Shown: positions 6,239-11,919 of the stretch, piece by piece
Layout of the letters: every line of letters begins with the position of its first letter
How positions within the stretch are numbered: the stretch's first letter is position 1
Assembly: GCA_947381875.1 (NCBI GenBank)
Contig: CANCXY010000016.1
Span: 1 to 23,197 of the forward strand
Length of the DNA: 23,197 bases
Source of the DNA: an uncultured Clostridia bacterium
Lineage (GTDB): Bacteria > Bacillota > Clostridia > Oscillospirales > Ruminococcaceae
Direction of reading: 5' to 3'
Made by a program: the position numbers and the translations under genes
The notes under the pieces: generated by a model
Database searches by the model: none
The model's input: only the letters and a program-made list of their open reading frames with translations
What the model was told of the DNA's origin: nothing

Positions 6239-7138
6239 TCACTTTTGTTGTTTTTGGCGGCGGAGGTAGCGTTTGGAAGGATGGGAAACGGCATCCATAT
6301 TGGCGGGGGTAGGTACGCCCTGATTGGCGAGGATTTCAGCGTCAGAGAGTATATCGCCCTCATCCATTTTCTTTTTGAGATTATCAACTACGGCAAGGGT
6401 ATCATAGGCGGCATAATCTTTATCATGCACAAACCAGCAGATTTTACGCAGGGGCTTTATCATTTCGGGGCTGGTAGCGTTCTCTAATTCCCATGCGTCA
6501 TAGAAGCTATTGACTTGGAAGCGCCAGACTTTGCGGCATTGGACAACGTTTAAGGTAACGTCACGCATTAACTTGTCAACGTGCTGGAAACGCTGGGATG
6601 AACCGTAGAAACTGATATGGTAATGCCGACAGCATAACAGGCAATTCAAAAAGTAGGCGTTAAAGTTTTCTTTGAAACTTCGGCTGTTCATTTGCAGGCT
6701 TAATTCGTCCATGCAAACGGCGGTAATCGTAAGAGTATCGTTTGCATCATCATAAATAGTATTAACCTTAGATGCGGCTACAACCTGTGAAAGGCTTGTA
6801 AGTGGGACATACGGCACCGACAGGGAGACATTGGAGAGAATAAGAACACGCTGTGTTACCCATTTTTGACGGCGGTCGCACCAGACAGGCAAGCCGTTAT
6901 AGCGTTCGTACAGGCCGACAACCTTATGCACAAGGGATAAAGTTTTCCCGCTGCCGAAATAGCCGCAGTAGATATTTAGATCACCTGTCTTGCAGAGATT
7001 ACCTTTTTTATATTTGAAATAGCGAAAGCCATCTTTTGCGGCATTGATAACAGATGCCGCCAAATTAGAGAGCGCACAGCGGAACACAGGGGACAGAAGC
7101 CAGCAGAGCAAGAAAGCGCAGGCAAGAACCAAAAGCAT
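6239..7138 (-). CDS. Zot/pI-like filamentous phage assembly ATPase
   Basis: This 299-residue protein has an N-terminal hydrophobic segment (residues 1-19), a Walker A motif GYFGSGKT (59-66) and a hydrophobic strand ending CMDE (142-145) as Walker B. These fit the zonula occludens toxin (Zot)/pI family, whose members are inner-membrane ATPases that drive extrusion of filamentous phage particles. In pI of coliphages the membrane segment follows the ATPase; here it precedes it, as in several Gram-positive inovirus-like elements. The start at ATG 7138 has GAGGTGG about 7 bases upstream. A longer start at 7171 would run back into the upstream small gene, which stops 4 bases before 7138. It is the last gene of the structural operon. 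Confidence 0.85.
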   Translation of the reverse strand: MLLVLACAFLLCWLLSPVFRCALSNLAASVINAAKDGFRYFKYKKGNLCKTGDLNIYCGYFGSGKTLSLVHKVVGLYERYNGLPVWCDRRQKWVTQRVLILSNVSLSVPYVPLTSLSQVVAASKVNTIYDDANDTLTITAVCMDELSLQMNSRSFKENFNAYFLNCLLCCRHYHISFYGSSQRFQHVDKLMRDVTLNVVQCRKVWRFQVNSFYDAWELENATSPEMIKPLRKICWFVHDKDYAAYDTLAVVDNLKKKMDEGDILSDAEILANQGVPTPANMDAVSHPSKRYLRRQKQQK

Positions 7139-7142
7139 ACTG

Positions 7143-7319
7143 TCACCACCTCGCACTGCGATTGATGCCATTGACGACAGAACGAATCATATTGAAAAGA
7201 AACAGGAACAGGCCGACAGCGCACAGCACCTGAAACAGCCACGGGATAAGCTCGGCGAATGTGGCGGGAGCGCCGGGGATACCGAAAAAGGCCATCAGTT
7301 GGGCGAAAAGGTCAGACAT
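7143..7319 (-). CDS. Small single-span membrane protein (58 aa), candidate minor virion protein
   Basis: The short frame begins MSDLFAQLMAFFGIPG, has one strong membrane helix (roughly residues 25-44, LIPWLFQVLCAVGLFLFLF) and ends with a basic tail INRSARW. AAAGGGGG lies 7 bases before its ATG. The upstream gene's TAG stop is immediately adjacent to this ATG, and the Zot gene starts 4 bases after its TGA, so it is tightly embedded in the operon. By size, topology and position it resembles pVII/pIX/pVI-type minor coat or assembly proteins of filamentous phages. No sequence family is recognised. Confidence 0.75.
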   Translation of the reverse strand: MSDLFAQLMAFFGIPGAPATFAELIPWLFQVLCAVGLFLFLFNMIRSVVNGINRSARW

Positions 7320-7658
7320 CTAAAAACCCCCTTTGAACAGTTTGAACGCACAGGCGGACAGGAACAGAATAAAGAGCAGGCACAGATACCCTTCGGTTGG
7401 TGTATAGTCAGTGAAGGGCTTGTCCCAGATGGTAGGCACTGGGGTTTCTTCCTCGGCGGGAGTTTCGGGGATTTCTTCGGCAGGGGTTTCCCCGCCCGGT
7501 TCTTCGGACGGGGTTATTTCACCATCAGCGGGGAACGCTACAGCATCGGCAGTCGGCGTGGGGTCGGGTTCTTCCGCATAAGCCAGCGTGCAGAGCATGG
7601 CGAGGATGAAAAGGATTGCAAAGACAAGAAAGCGTTTTGAAAGTGTAGATTCAAACAT
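7320..7658 (-). CDS. Secreted Pro/Glu-rich protein with C-terminal anchor (112 aa), candidate virion protein
   Basis: The protein has a signal peptide (residues 1-27, FLVFAILFILAMLCTLAYA before AEEP). A low-complexity middle of about 55 residues is rich in Pro, Glu and Thr (PSEEPGGETPAEEIPETP and similar). A C-terminal membrane helix (LCLLFILFLSACAFKLF) ends in FKGGF. Together they suggest a surface-exposed stalk anchored in the membrane or virion. GAGAGG lies 6 bases before the ATG. The first eight codons coincide with copy C of the recurring palindrome. It lies between two small membrane-protein genes of the phage block. No family recognised; a minor coat or tip protein is the best guess. 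Confidence 0.75.
   Translation of the reverse strand: MFESTLSKRFLVFAILFILAMLCTLAYAEEPDPTPTADAVAFPADGEITPSEEPGGETPAEEIPETPAEEETPVPTIWDKPFTDYTPTEGYLCLLFILFLSACAFKLFKGGF
7637..7656. repeat. Recurring palindromic motif, copy C
   Basis: TTGAAAGTGTAGATTCAAAC; one mismatch to copies B and D over the 18-base core. It overlaps the start of the 112-aa secreted protein gene. Confidence 0.65.
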
Positions 7659-7668
7659 GGTTTACCTC

Positions 7669-7824
7669 TCAATCGTACATAACAGAGCCAATGAAACGGA
7701 GAATGGCGCAGGCTACAATCGAAAAAAGCATGATGTCCCAGAAGGAGAATGAAAAGCCGTAGACGTTCAGCGGCATTTGAAGCAAGCGCAGAATTTGATC
7801 TAAGACAGAGGTAAAGGCTTCCAT
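7669..7824 (-). CDS. Small single-span membrane protein (51 aa), candidate minor virion protein
   Basis: The short frame begins MEAFTSVLDQILRLLQMPL and contains a hydrophobic helix (about residues 26-46, FSFWDIMLFSIVACAILRFIG), ending VMYD. AAGGGGTG lies 5 bases before the ATG. The adsorption-type gene upstream stops only 4 bases before this start, and its own stop is 10 bases before the next gene's ATG. Such spacing fits translational coupling. Size and place match small structural or assembly proteins of filamentous phages. No sequence family is recognised. Confidence 0.75.
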   Translation of the reverse strand: MEAFTSVLDQILRLLQMPLNVYGFSFSFWDIMLFSIVACAILRFIGSVMYD

Positions 7825-7828
7825 TGTA

Positions 7829-9700
7829 TCACCCCTTAAAGAATTTGAGGATCATGAGGATAATGCTGAGGCTGATAGAGAAGGCAAGGAGCGTAATTAT
7901 CTCCGAAGGAATGTAATTGAAGAATGCGGCAAGGAAATCTTTGAAGCCGCCGCCGAAGTCGGCGATTTTGGAAAAGGCATCAAACAGGCTATCTATGACG
8001 TGGGTTATGCCCTCCACAAGGTCATCTATCAGTTTGCATATAAGGTCTATTGCACCGCCGACGATTGAAGATAGCACGTCTAAAATGCCGTTGAAAATAG
8101 AACCAAACAGCTTTTTGAACCAGCCAAGAATACCGCCTTCTTCCTTTTCGGGCGGGCCATTGCCGGTTTCGTCCCAGTACTCCACACCACACCGGGTACA
8201 GCGGTAGAGAGTGGCAGTAGTGGTTGTTTCGTCAGATTGAGGAACGGGGGCGTCGCTGGAAACGTCGGAAGATGGAGTGCTGCCGGAATCGGCTGGAGCG
8301 GTAGGGACAGTGACTTTTTGCCAATCGTGACCGAGGGCTTTCGTTTCGTTTGTGTAGTTATCGCCGCAAAGAGAGCAGGTATAGATTTTGTAACCGAAAT
8401 CAGTGCAAGTGGCAGCAACGTCTTTTGTAAGAGCGTACTGGTGGGTACAGGAGGAAGGGGGCGTGGGGGTGGAAGATGATCCACTATTTGGGTCGTCGGG
8501 ATTGTCGGGATTTTCGGGGTTATCACCGCCGCCGACGTTGTTTGTTATATAGTAGATGGTGTAATTATTTGTTACGGTGTCGCCGCCCTCGACTACGTTG
8601 TTTTCGACGATTGATATGTTTTCGTCGCCATAAGTAATTGTAGACGTGTTACCGCTATCCGTTGTAACGGTATAACTTCTGTCCTCGTAATTATACGACC
8701 AATCGGTTATAGGGACGGTTTGACCTGTGGCGGGGTTGTAGTAGGTATTGTTCGTTTCATTTATGATGGTGCTGTTATCTTCGATTTTTGTTATCTGGCC
8801 GTTGTCGCCTACTATGCCGTAGTTGCCGCCTGTTATGGCGGTGGGGCGGGTAGAAATAGAATATATACCATTCTGAAAGGAATTATCTACAGTGCTATCT
8901 TTTGTAGGTACATACTCAAAAACAGGATGAAAATAAAAGCATGTTACAGAAGATGCAGGATGTTTATTAAAATCAACAGCATATGAATACCGCCGAAACG
9001 TATCATATTCTTCGCCAGCTTCATAATATGTATATGTAGCAGAAGAAAAATAAAGAGAAGAATCAAAAGAATCGGAAACCCCAGAAGTGGAAGTATAGGA
9101 CACGGAAAAAAGAACAGTAGGAATCAAACGGTAATAGCCATCATATGGAAAAACAAAAGTATAATTTGCACTAAAAGATTTTAAATCTTTAGTTGTAGAA
9201 CCAGATAGAAATTCAAGATATACAATATCTTGATTACACCTATAAGCAAAATTATCAGACGTATGATTGTTACAATAATTACCCCATGAACCACCTGAAT
9301 ATCCGTGCCGTCCAATCGGAACAGTGAAAAGAATTGAACCGGTGGATTTATATTGATGGGCAGGAATTGAACTAACTTGGTCGGTGTAGCTTTGTTTTAG
9401 GTCGGATTCATAGGCGGTAAATTCTACTCCGCAATAAGTACAAATACATTTATAGCGGCCATTCTCTTTGTCTTTCTGATAACTTTTTGCATGATGACGC
9501 GTATCTTCAGAAACAGAACATGTACCAGTAAACGGAACAATATCAACAACTACTTGAGCAAGATCACTTGTACCCGCAAGCCAATTCCAAAAACTATTGT
9601 TGGAGATATAATCACCATTACTATCGGCATACACAGAAATTGAAAGTGTACTTACAAAAATCAGCGTTGCCAAAAACAGAGAAAAAACGCGCTTGAACAT
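7829..9700 (-). CDS. Large secreted, C-terminally anchored protein; candidate pIII-like adsorption protein
   Basis: This 623-residue protein has a signal peptide (1-25, ending SVYA). A Ser/Thr/Tyr-rich exodomain carries Cys pairs (CICTYC, CSLCG, CTRCG) that look like small zinc- or disulfide-stabilised knots, with a GHDW motif common in clostridial surface proteins. A low-complexity Pro/Asp/Ser linker (ENPDNPDDPNSGSSSTPTPP) follows. Next comes a glycine-rich amphipathic segment (GILGWFKKLFGSIFNGILD onward), and last a membrane helix (LLAFSISLSIILMILKFF). This layout, exodomains joined by flexible linkers to a C-terminal membrane anchor, matches filamentous phage receptor-binding proteins, and the gene stands where gene III is expected. 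The start at ATG 9700 has AAGGGGG 6 bases upstream. The first 850 bases are markedly AT-rich, suggesting a recently acquired or swapped receptor-binding part. Confidence 0.75.
   Translation of the reverse strand: MFKRVFSLFLATLIFVSTLSISVYADSNGDYISNNSFWNWLAGTSDLAQVVVDIVPFTGTCSVSEDTRHHAKSYQKDKENGRYKCICTYCGVEFTAYESDLKQSYTDQVSSIPAHQYKSTGSILFTVPIGRHGYSGGSWGNYCNNHTSDNFAYRCNQDIVYLEFLSGSTTKDLKSFSANYTFVFPYDGYYRLIPTVLFSVSYTSTSGVSDSFDSSLYFSSATYTYYEAGEEYDTFRRYSYAVDFNKHPASSVTCFYFHPVFEYVPTKDSTVDNSFQNGIYSISTRPTAITGGNYGIVGDNGQITKIEDNSTIINETNNTYYNPATGQTVPITDWSYNYEDRSYTVTTDSGNTSTITYGDENISIVENNVVEGGDTVTNNYTIYYITNNVGGGDNPENPDNPDDPNSGSSSTPTPPSSCTHQYALTKDVAATCTDFGYKIYTCSLCGDNYTNETKALGHDWQKVTVPTAPADSGSTPSSDVSSDAPVPQSDETTTTATLYRCTRCGVEYWDETGNGPPEKEEGGILGWFKKLFGSIFNGILDVLSSIVGGAIDLICKLIDDLVEGITHVIDSLFDAFSKIADFGGGFKDFLAAFFNYIPSEIITLLAFSISLSIILMILKFFKG
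9640..9659. repeat. Recurring palindromic motif, degenerate copy E
   Basis: TTGAAAGTGTACTTACAAAA matches copy B at 17 of 20 positions. It lies within the signal-peptide codons of the 623-aa protein. Confidence 0.4.
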
Positions 9701-9711
9701 GGAAAACCCCC

Positions 9712-9740
9712 TTGTTTTTTGAAATTCTGTATGGTATTAT
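9712..9740 (+). promoter_or_regulatory. Promoter of the 81-aa membrane protein gene
   Basis: TTGTTT (9712-9717), 17-base spacer, TATTAT (9735-9740). Its -10 overlaps that of the divergent promoter at 9736-9764. Confidence 0.6.
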
Positions 9741-9764
9741 AGAAAAAATGCAGGAATGCGTAAA
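9736..9764 (-). promoter_or_regulatory. Promoter of the adsorption protein-Zot operon
   Basis: On the minus strand TTTACG (9764-9759), a 17-base spacer and perfect TATAAT (9741-9736). It would drive the genes from 9700 down to 6239. Confidence 0.6.
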
Positions 9765-9781
9765 CGCGAGGAGGAATCTAT

Positions 9782-10027
9782 ATGAAAATCAGGTATCCAA
9801 TCATTGCCTTTATACTTCTACAAATTATAGCGGCAATAGGCGAACACATGGAATTAAATACAAACGTGGAATTTATGATTCAAGACATTATAGGAATACT
9901 GGATTTAACGCTTATTGGACTAATCATTTATCTCCTTATCCGGAATCTTTTCCGGGCAATCCGAAACGCTATACAAAATGCAAGCTGGAAGAAAACGCAA
10001 CAAGAACGTCAGCCATGGGAACTATAA
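9782..10027 (+). CDS. Small two-span membrane protein (81 aa), divergent in the phage block
   Basis: This 81-residue protein has two membrane helices (about 5-20, YPIIAFILLQIIAAIG, and 35-57, IIGILDLTLIGLIIYLLI) and a basic tail (RNLFRAIRNAIQNASWKKTQ). GAGGAGGAA precedes the ATG by 6 bases. A promoter lies at 9712-9740 and a terminator at 10042-10066, so it is a complete single-gene unit. It points opposite to the surrounding structural genes and splits them into an early/coat part and an adsorption/assembly part. I do not recognise a family. Superinfection immunity or prophage maintenance would fit a separately expressed membrane protein, but this is speculation. Confidence 0.7.
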   Translation: MKIRYPIIAFILLQIIAAIGEHMELNTNVEFMIQDIIGILDLTLIGLIIYLLIRNLFRAIRNAIQNASWKKTQQERQPWEL

Positions 10028-10041
10028 CGTGCAAAAGCAAT

Positions 10042-10066
10042 GGCCGCCCTGTGGGGCGGCCGTTTT
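10042..10066 (+). terminator. Terminator between the converging small genes
   Basis: GGCCGCCC and GGGCGGCC form an 8-bp stem with a TGTG loop, followed by GTTTT on the plus strand. It ends the 81-aa gene. It also lies right after the stop of the minus-strand 71-aa gene and may work both ways. Confidence 0.75.
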
Positions 10067-10282
10067 CTATACGAAAAAATCAGCGCGCCAACGGGCATAG
10101 GCTTTCGGGTCGGTATGGTCATTGCAGACCTTGCCTGTTTTGAGGTTGAGGAAGAATACAAGGAACTGGCCGTTTTCGTCTATGACAATAGCGCCGCTGT
10201 TGGCAATGGGATAGACCTCGACGCTACAGGGAAGGAAATTTTTGTGGATATAGTTGAGGACGTAATTTTGAACAACAGACAT
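10067..10282 (-). CDS. Small hypothetical protein (71 aa) following the coat gene
   Basis: I do not recognise this protein. It begins MSVVQNYVLNYIHKNFLPC, contains GAIVIDENGQFLVFFLNLKTG, which reads like a pair of beta strands, and ends RWRADFFV. It has no signal peptide or clear membrane helix. The start at ATG 10282 has CGGAGGTG about 5 bases upstream. It lies downstream of the coat-like gene, beyond a hairpin (10306-10333) that probably lowers its expression relative to the coat, and its stop is at the edge of a terminator. Phage-encoded regulator or accessory replication protein are both possible. Confidence 0.65.
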   Translation of the reverse strand: MSVVQNYVLNYIHKNFLPCSVEVYPIANSGAIVIDENGQFLVFFLNLKTGKVCNDHTDPKAYARWRADFFV

Positions 10283-10305
10283 TGTAGCACCTCCGAAAAA
10301 GATAA

Positions 10306-10333
10306 CCCCGCCCCGGTACACGACGGGACGGGG
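10306..10333 (-). terminator. Leaky terminator after the coat-like gene
   Basis: In the minus-strand transcript CCCCGTCCC pairs with GGGGCGGGG (9 bp with one G-U) and is followed by a U-rich TTATCTTTTT. It falls right after the coat stop, comparable to the terminator after gene VIII in coliphages. Confidence 0.55.
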
Positions 10334-10343
10334 CTTTGCGGTA

Positions 10344-10529
10344 TCAGCCGCGAGCGGCGTTCTTCAGCTGCGAAAAAACGCCAATGCCGATAGGCACAAG
10401 ACCTGCGGCGAGGCAGAACAGCAAAATGGGCTGGCCGGTGATCTGGGTGACGACGGTACCAACGAGGTCGAAAACGTCACCCATTGCAGTGATAACAGCA
10501 GACATAGCGGATTCTACTGCACCTTCCAT
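10344..10529 (-). CDS. Candidate major coat protein (pVIII-like), 61 aa
   Basis: This is a 61-residue protein with an acidic, helical N-terminal half (MEGAVESAMSAVITAMGDVFD), a membrane-spanning hydrophobic stretch (about 35-52, ILLFCLAAGLVPIGIGVF) and a short basic C-terminus (SQLKNAARG). This charge layout is the hallmark of filamentous phage major coat proteins: acidic outside, hydrophobic core, basic end facing the DNA. There is no obvious cleavable signal peptide. AAAGGAG lies 8 bases before ATG 10529. A longer frame from 10565 (MNIHFQKKGAHHM) would translate through the Shine-Dalgarno and motif copy D, so I reject it. It lies directly downstream of the initiator gene and is followed by a partial terminator. 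Confidence 0.78.
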   Translation of the reverse strand: MEGAVESAMSAVITAMGDVFDLVGTVVTQITGQPILLFCLAAGLVPIGIGVFSQLKNAARG

Positions 10530-10547
10530 ATGGTGCGCTCCTTTCTT

Positions 10548-10567
10548 TTGAAAGTGTATATTCAATC
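10548..10567. repeat. Recurring palindromic motif, copy D
   Basis: TTGAAAGTGTATATTCAA (10548-10565), identical to copy B over 18 bases, and over 20 when the two preceding T are counted. It sits immediately upstream of the Shine-Dalgarno of the coat-like gene. Confidence 0.7.
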
Positions 10568-10589
10568 GGCGGTTGCCGGATTGACGGGG

Positions 10590-11327
10590 TTACAGTTCTT
10601 CTCCCCACGGACTGGGCTTGTCCGCATCCATGAAACGGTTTATGGGATAGATGGGGTCGAGGGAATCGGCGTCGGCCTGTATGCGACTGTCGGCATCATG
10701 GATGGCGGCTTCACCGTCTGCGGCGGTGAGGTTAAGGCGGGAGCGTTCGCGGAAGATGTCACGCCAGAGCCAATAATTTTTCTTGAAAGCCGCCCAGCAG
10801 CCGTTTTCGTATGCCCAGCGGGCAAGTTCGTTGTGGGAATGGAAAGAGGGCATGGAGAGAAGAATTTGCACCTGTTCATCCTCGGCCTGGCTCATGCCCT
10901 CATGGTCGCTTGGCGGGTCAAAGTCGTGCATACCGACAATACCTTGACTGTACTGGTACTTATCCGGGTCGAGCAGGTGCCAGAGGTAAACATAGGCTTT
11001 GTAGAGGTTGTTTACTTTGCGGATGGTTGGTTCTGTCACGCAAAGTTCTTTGGCAATGCCCGAAAAATAGCGGGCATTCGGGAAGCGGCAGACAAAATGG
11101 ATATGCGGTTTTTTGAGATCACCCGGATTCCACTCCGGCTTTTCGCCGTCGTGCTTCTGTATGTAGCGGTCATATTCGGCTTGCGTGTGCGCATCTTTGT
11201 CGTGCAGTGCCCATGCGCAAGGGAAATTCTTCTGGCAATAGTCGATTGCCGCCTGCTGGCTTTCGGGGTACAGGACAAACATACACTGGCGGGAGCGGAA
11301 ACGGGTTTTTGGGCTTGGGTCTGGCAC
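10590..11327 (-). CDS. HUH-type rolling-circle replication initiator (pMV158 RepB/Rep_2-like)
   Basis: This is a 245-residue protein with the three motifs of rolling-circle Rep proteins in order: HDKD (residues 42-45), KPHIHF with the metal-binding HIH (75-77), and YVYLWH, in which Tyr114 is the likely nucleophile that nicks the origin and stays covalently bound to the 5' end. Motif spelling is closest to the RepB family of plasmid pMV158, which some Firmicute inovirus-like elements also use. Start choice: GTG 11327 has AGGTGG 8 bases upstream, while an earlier GTG at 11339 lacks one. A perfect 13-bp hairpin with iterons (11361-11407) lies just upstream, where the double-strand origin is expected. 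The coat-like gene follows 60 bases downstream. Confidence 0.88.
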   Translation of the reverse strand: MPDPSPKTRFRSRQCMFVLYPESQQAAIDYCQKNFPCAWALHDKDAHTQAEYDRYIQKHDGEKPEWNPGDLKKPHIHFVCRFPNARYFSGIAKELCVTEPTIRKVNNLYKAYVYLWHLLDPDKYQYSQGIVGMHDFDPPSDHEGMSQAEDEQVQILLSMPSFHSHNELARWAYENGCWAAFKKNYWLWRDIFRERSRLNLTAADGEAAIHDADSRIQADADSLDPIYPINRFMDADKPSPWGEEL

Positions 11328-11360
11328 GGTTCTCACCACCTGTCAAATTTTGGCTGGTTT

Positions 11361-11378
11361 TGACACTGACATTGACAC
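11361..11378. repeat. Three tandem hexamers (iteron-like)
   Basis: TGACAC-TGACAT-TGACAC in direct tandem, the third copy forming the outer end of the adjoining hairpin. Compare the direct repeats that bind RepB next to the nick hairpin in pMV158-type origins. Confidence 0.6.
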
Positions 11379-11407
11379 TCCACGGACGTAGCGCCCGTGG
11401 AGTGTCA
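11373..11407. other. Candidate double-strand origin (nick hairpin)
   Basis: TGACACTCCACGG and CCGTGGAGTGTCA form a perfect 13-bp stem with a 9-base loop. On the minus strand, the rep coding strand, the loop reads GCGCTACGT. Its CTACG resembles the TACTACG nick sequence of pMV158-family origins. Position directly upstream of rep and the flanking hexamers support the call; nicking itself is inferred. Confidence 0.65.
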
Positions 11408-11451
11408 CGGGCATGGTGGCGGGCGTGCGGATTCTGGTGGCGGGAGCATGG

Positions 11452-11727
11452 TTACTGCACCAATTCGTAGTTTGTGACTTTGCCGTATGCGCCGAAGTCA
11501 AAATCAACCGTGTGGCCGATAATCTGGTTAATATCGCCGCCAATGTCGGCGATAAGCCCGGCGGCATCCGTGACTTTCAGCTTTACCTCGCGGACGCAGT
11601 TGCCGAGAACGCTCATGTGTCGACCTACGCAATGGAAATTGTAGTTGTCGAAATCGTACACCTTGCCGGTTTCCTTGTTCTCGTAAGTGCCGGTCTTGCG
11701 CTCAAGACCGATTACCTGCAATTTCAC
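11452..11727 (-). CDS. Candidate phage ssDNA-binding protein (91 aa)
   Basis: This 91-residue protein begins MKLQVIGLERKTGTYENKE and is followed by a beta-rich sequence (YDFDNYNFHCVGR, CVREVKLKV, IIGHTVDFDFGAYGKVTNYELV). It has no membrane segment. Size, predicted beta content and a place next to the initiator fit a gene V-like single-strand binding protein that would coat replicated strands before assembly. I see no diagnostic OB-fold signature, so this rests mainly on position. The start is GTG 11727 with GAGG 9 bases upstream. It is the first gene of the phage block and is separated from rep by the candidate origin. Confidence 0.6.
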   Translation of the reverse strand: MKLQVIGLERKTGTYENKETGKVYDFDNYNFHCVGRHMSVLGNCVREVKLKVTDAAGLIADIGGDINQIIGHTVDFDFGAYGKVTNYELVQ

Positions 11728-11903
11728 AGTACTTTTTCCTCGCTTTCTTTTTTTGGGGACGGGATGCAGGAGATTTCCATTTTCTTCCTATATTTTCGGC
11801 TGCTTATGACGAATTTTGGGGAAGGGCTTGGATTTCTGCGCCGTCCTGTTGGCTTTTTGCGGGCTTTTTTCGGGTCGAGGCCGGGCCTTGACCTGTTGCG
11901 TTA

Positions 11904-11909
11904 ATTATA
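11904..11909 (-). promoter_or_regulatory. Candidate -10 of the phage early promoter
   Basis: A perfect TATAAT on the minus strand within TTATATAATTAACG. A -35 is weak (TTTCCC at 11932-11927, 17-base spacer) and lies on the direct-repeat copy. It would transcribe toward the ssDNA-binding gene through a leader of about 170 bases (11728-11898) in which I see no gene. Confidence 0.35.
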
Positions 11910-11919
11910 TAACTCAACA

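Noticed and set aside
5299..6387. 362-residue minus-strand open frame across the SprT-like gene, the 63-aa gene and the large hairpin
   Set aside because: It is antisense to two genes with good Shine-Dalgarno sites and passes through several hairpins; its translation is low-complexity and overlaps the Zot end.
10530..11363. 277-residue plus-strand open frame opposite the initiator gene
   Set aside because: The minus strand carries all three HUH initiator motifs, so this is a shadow.
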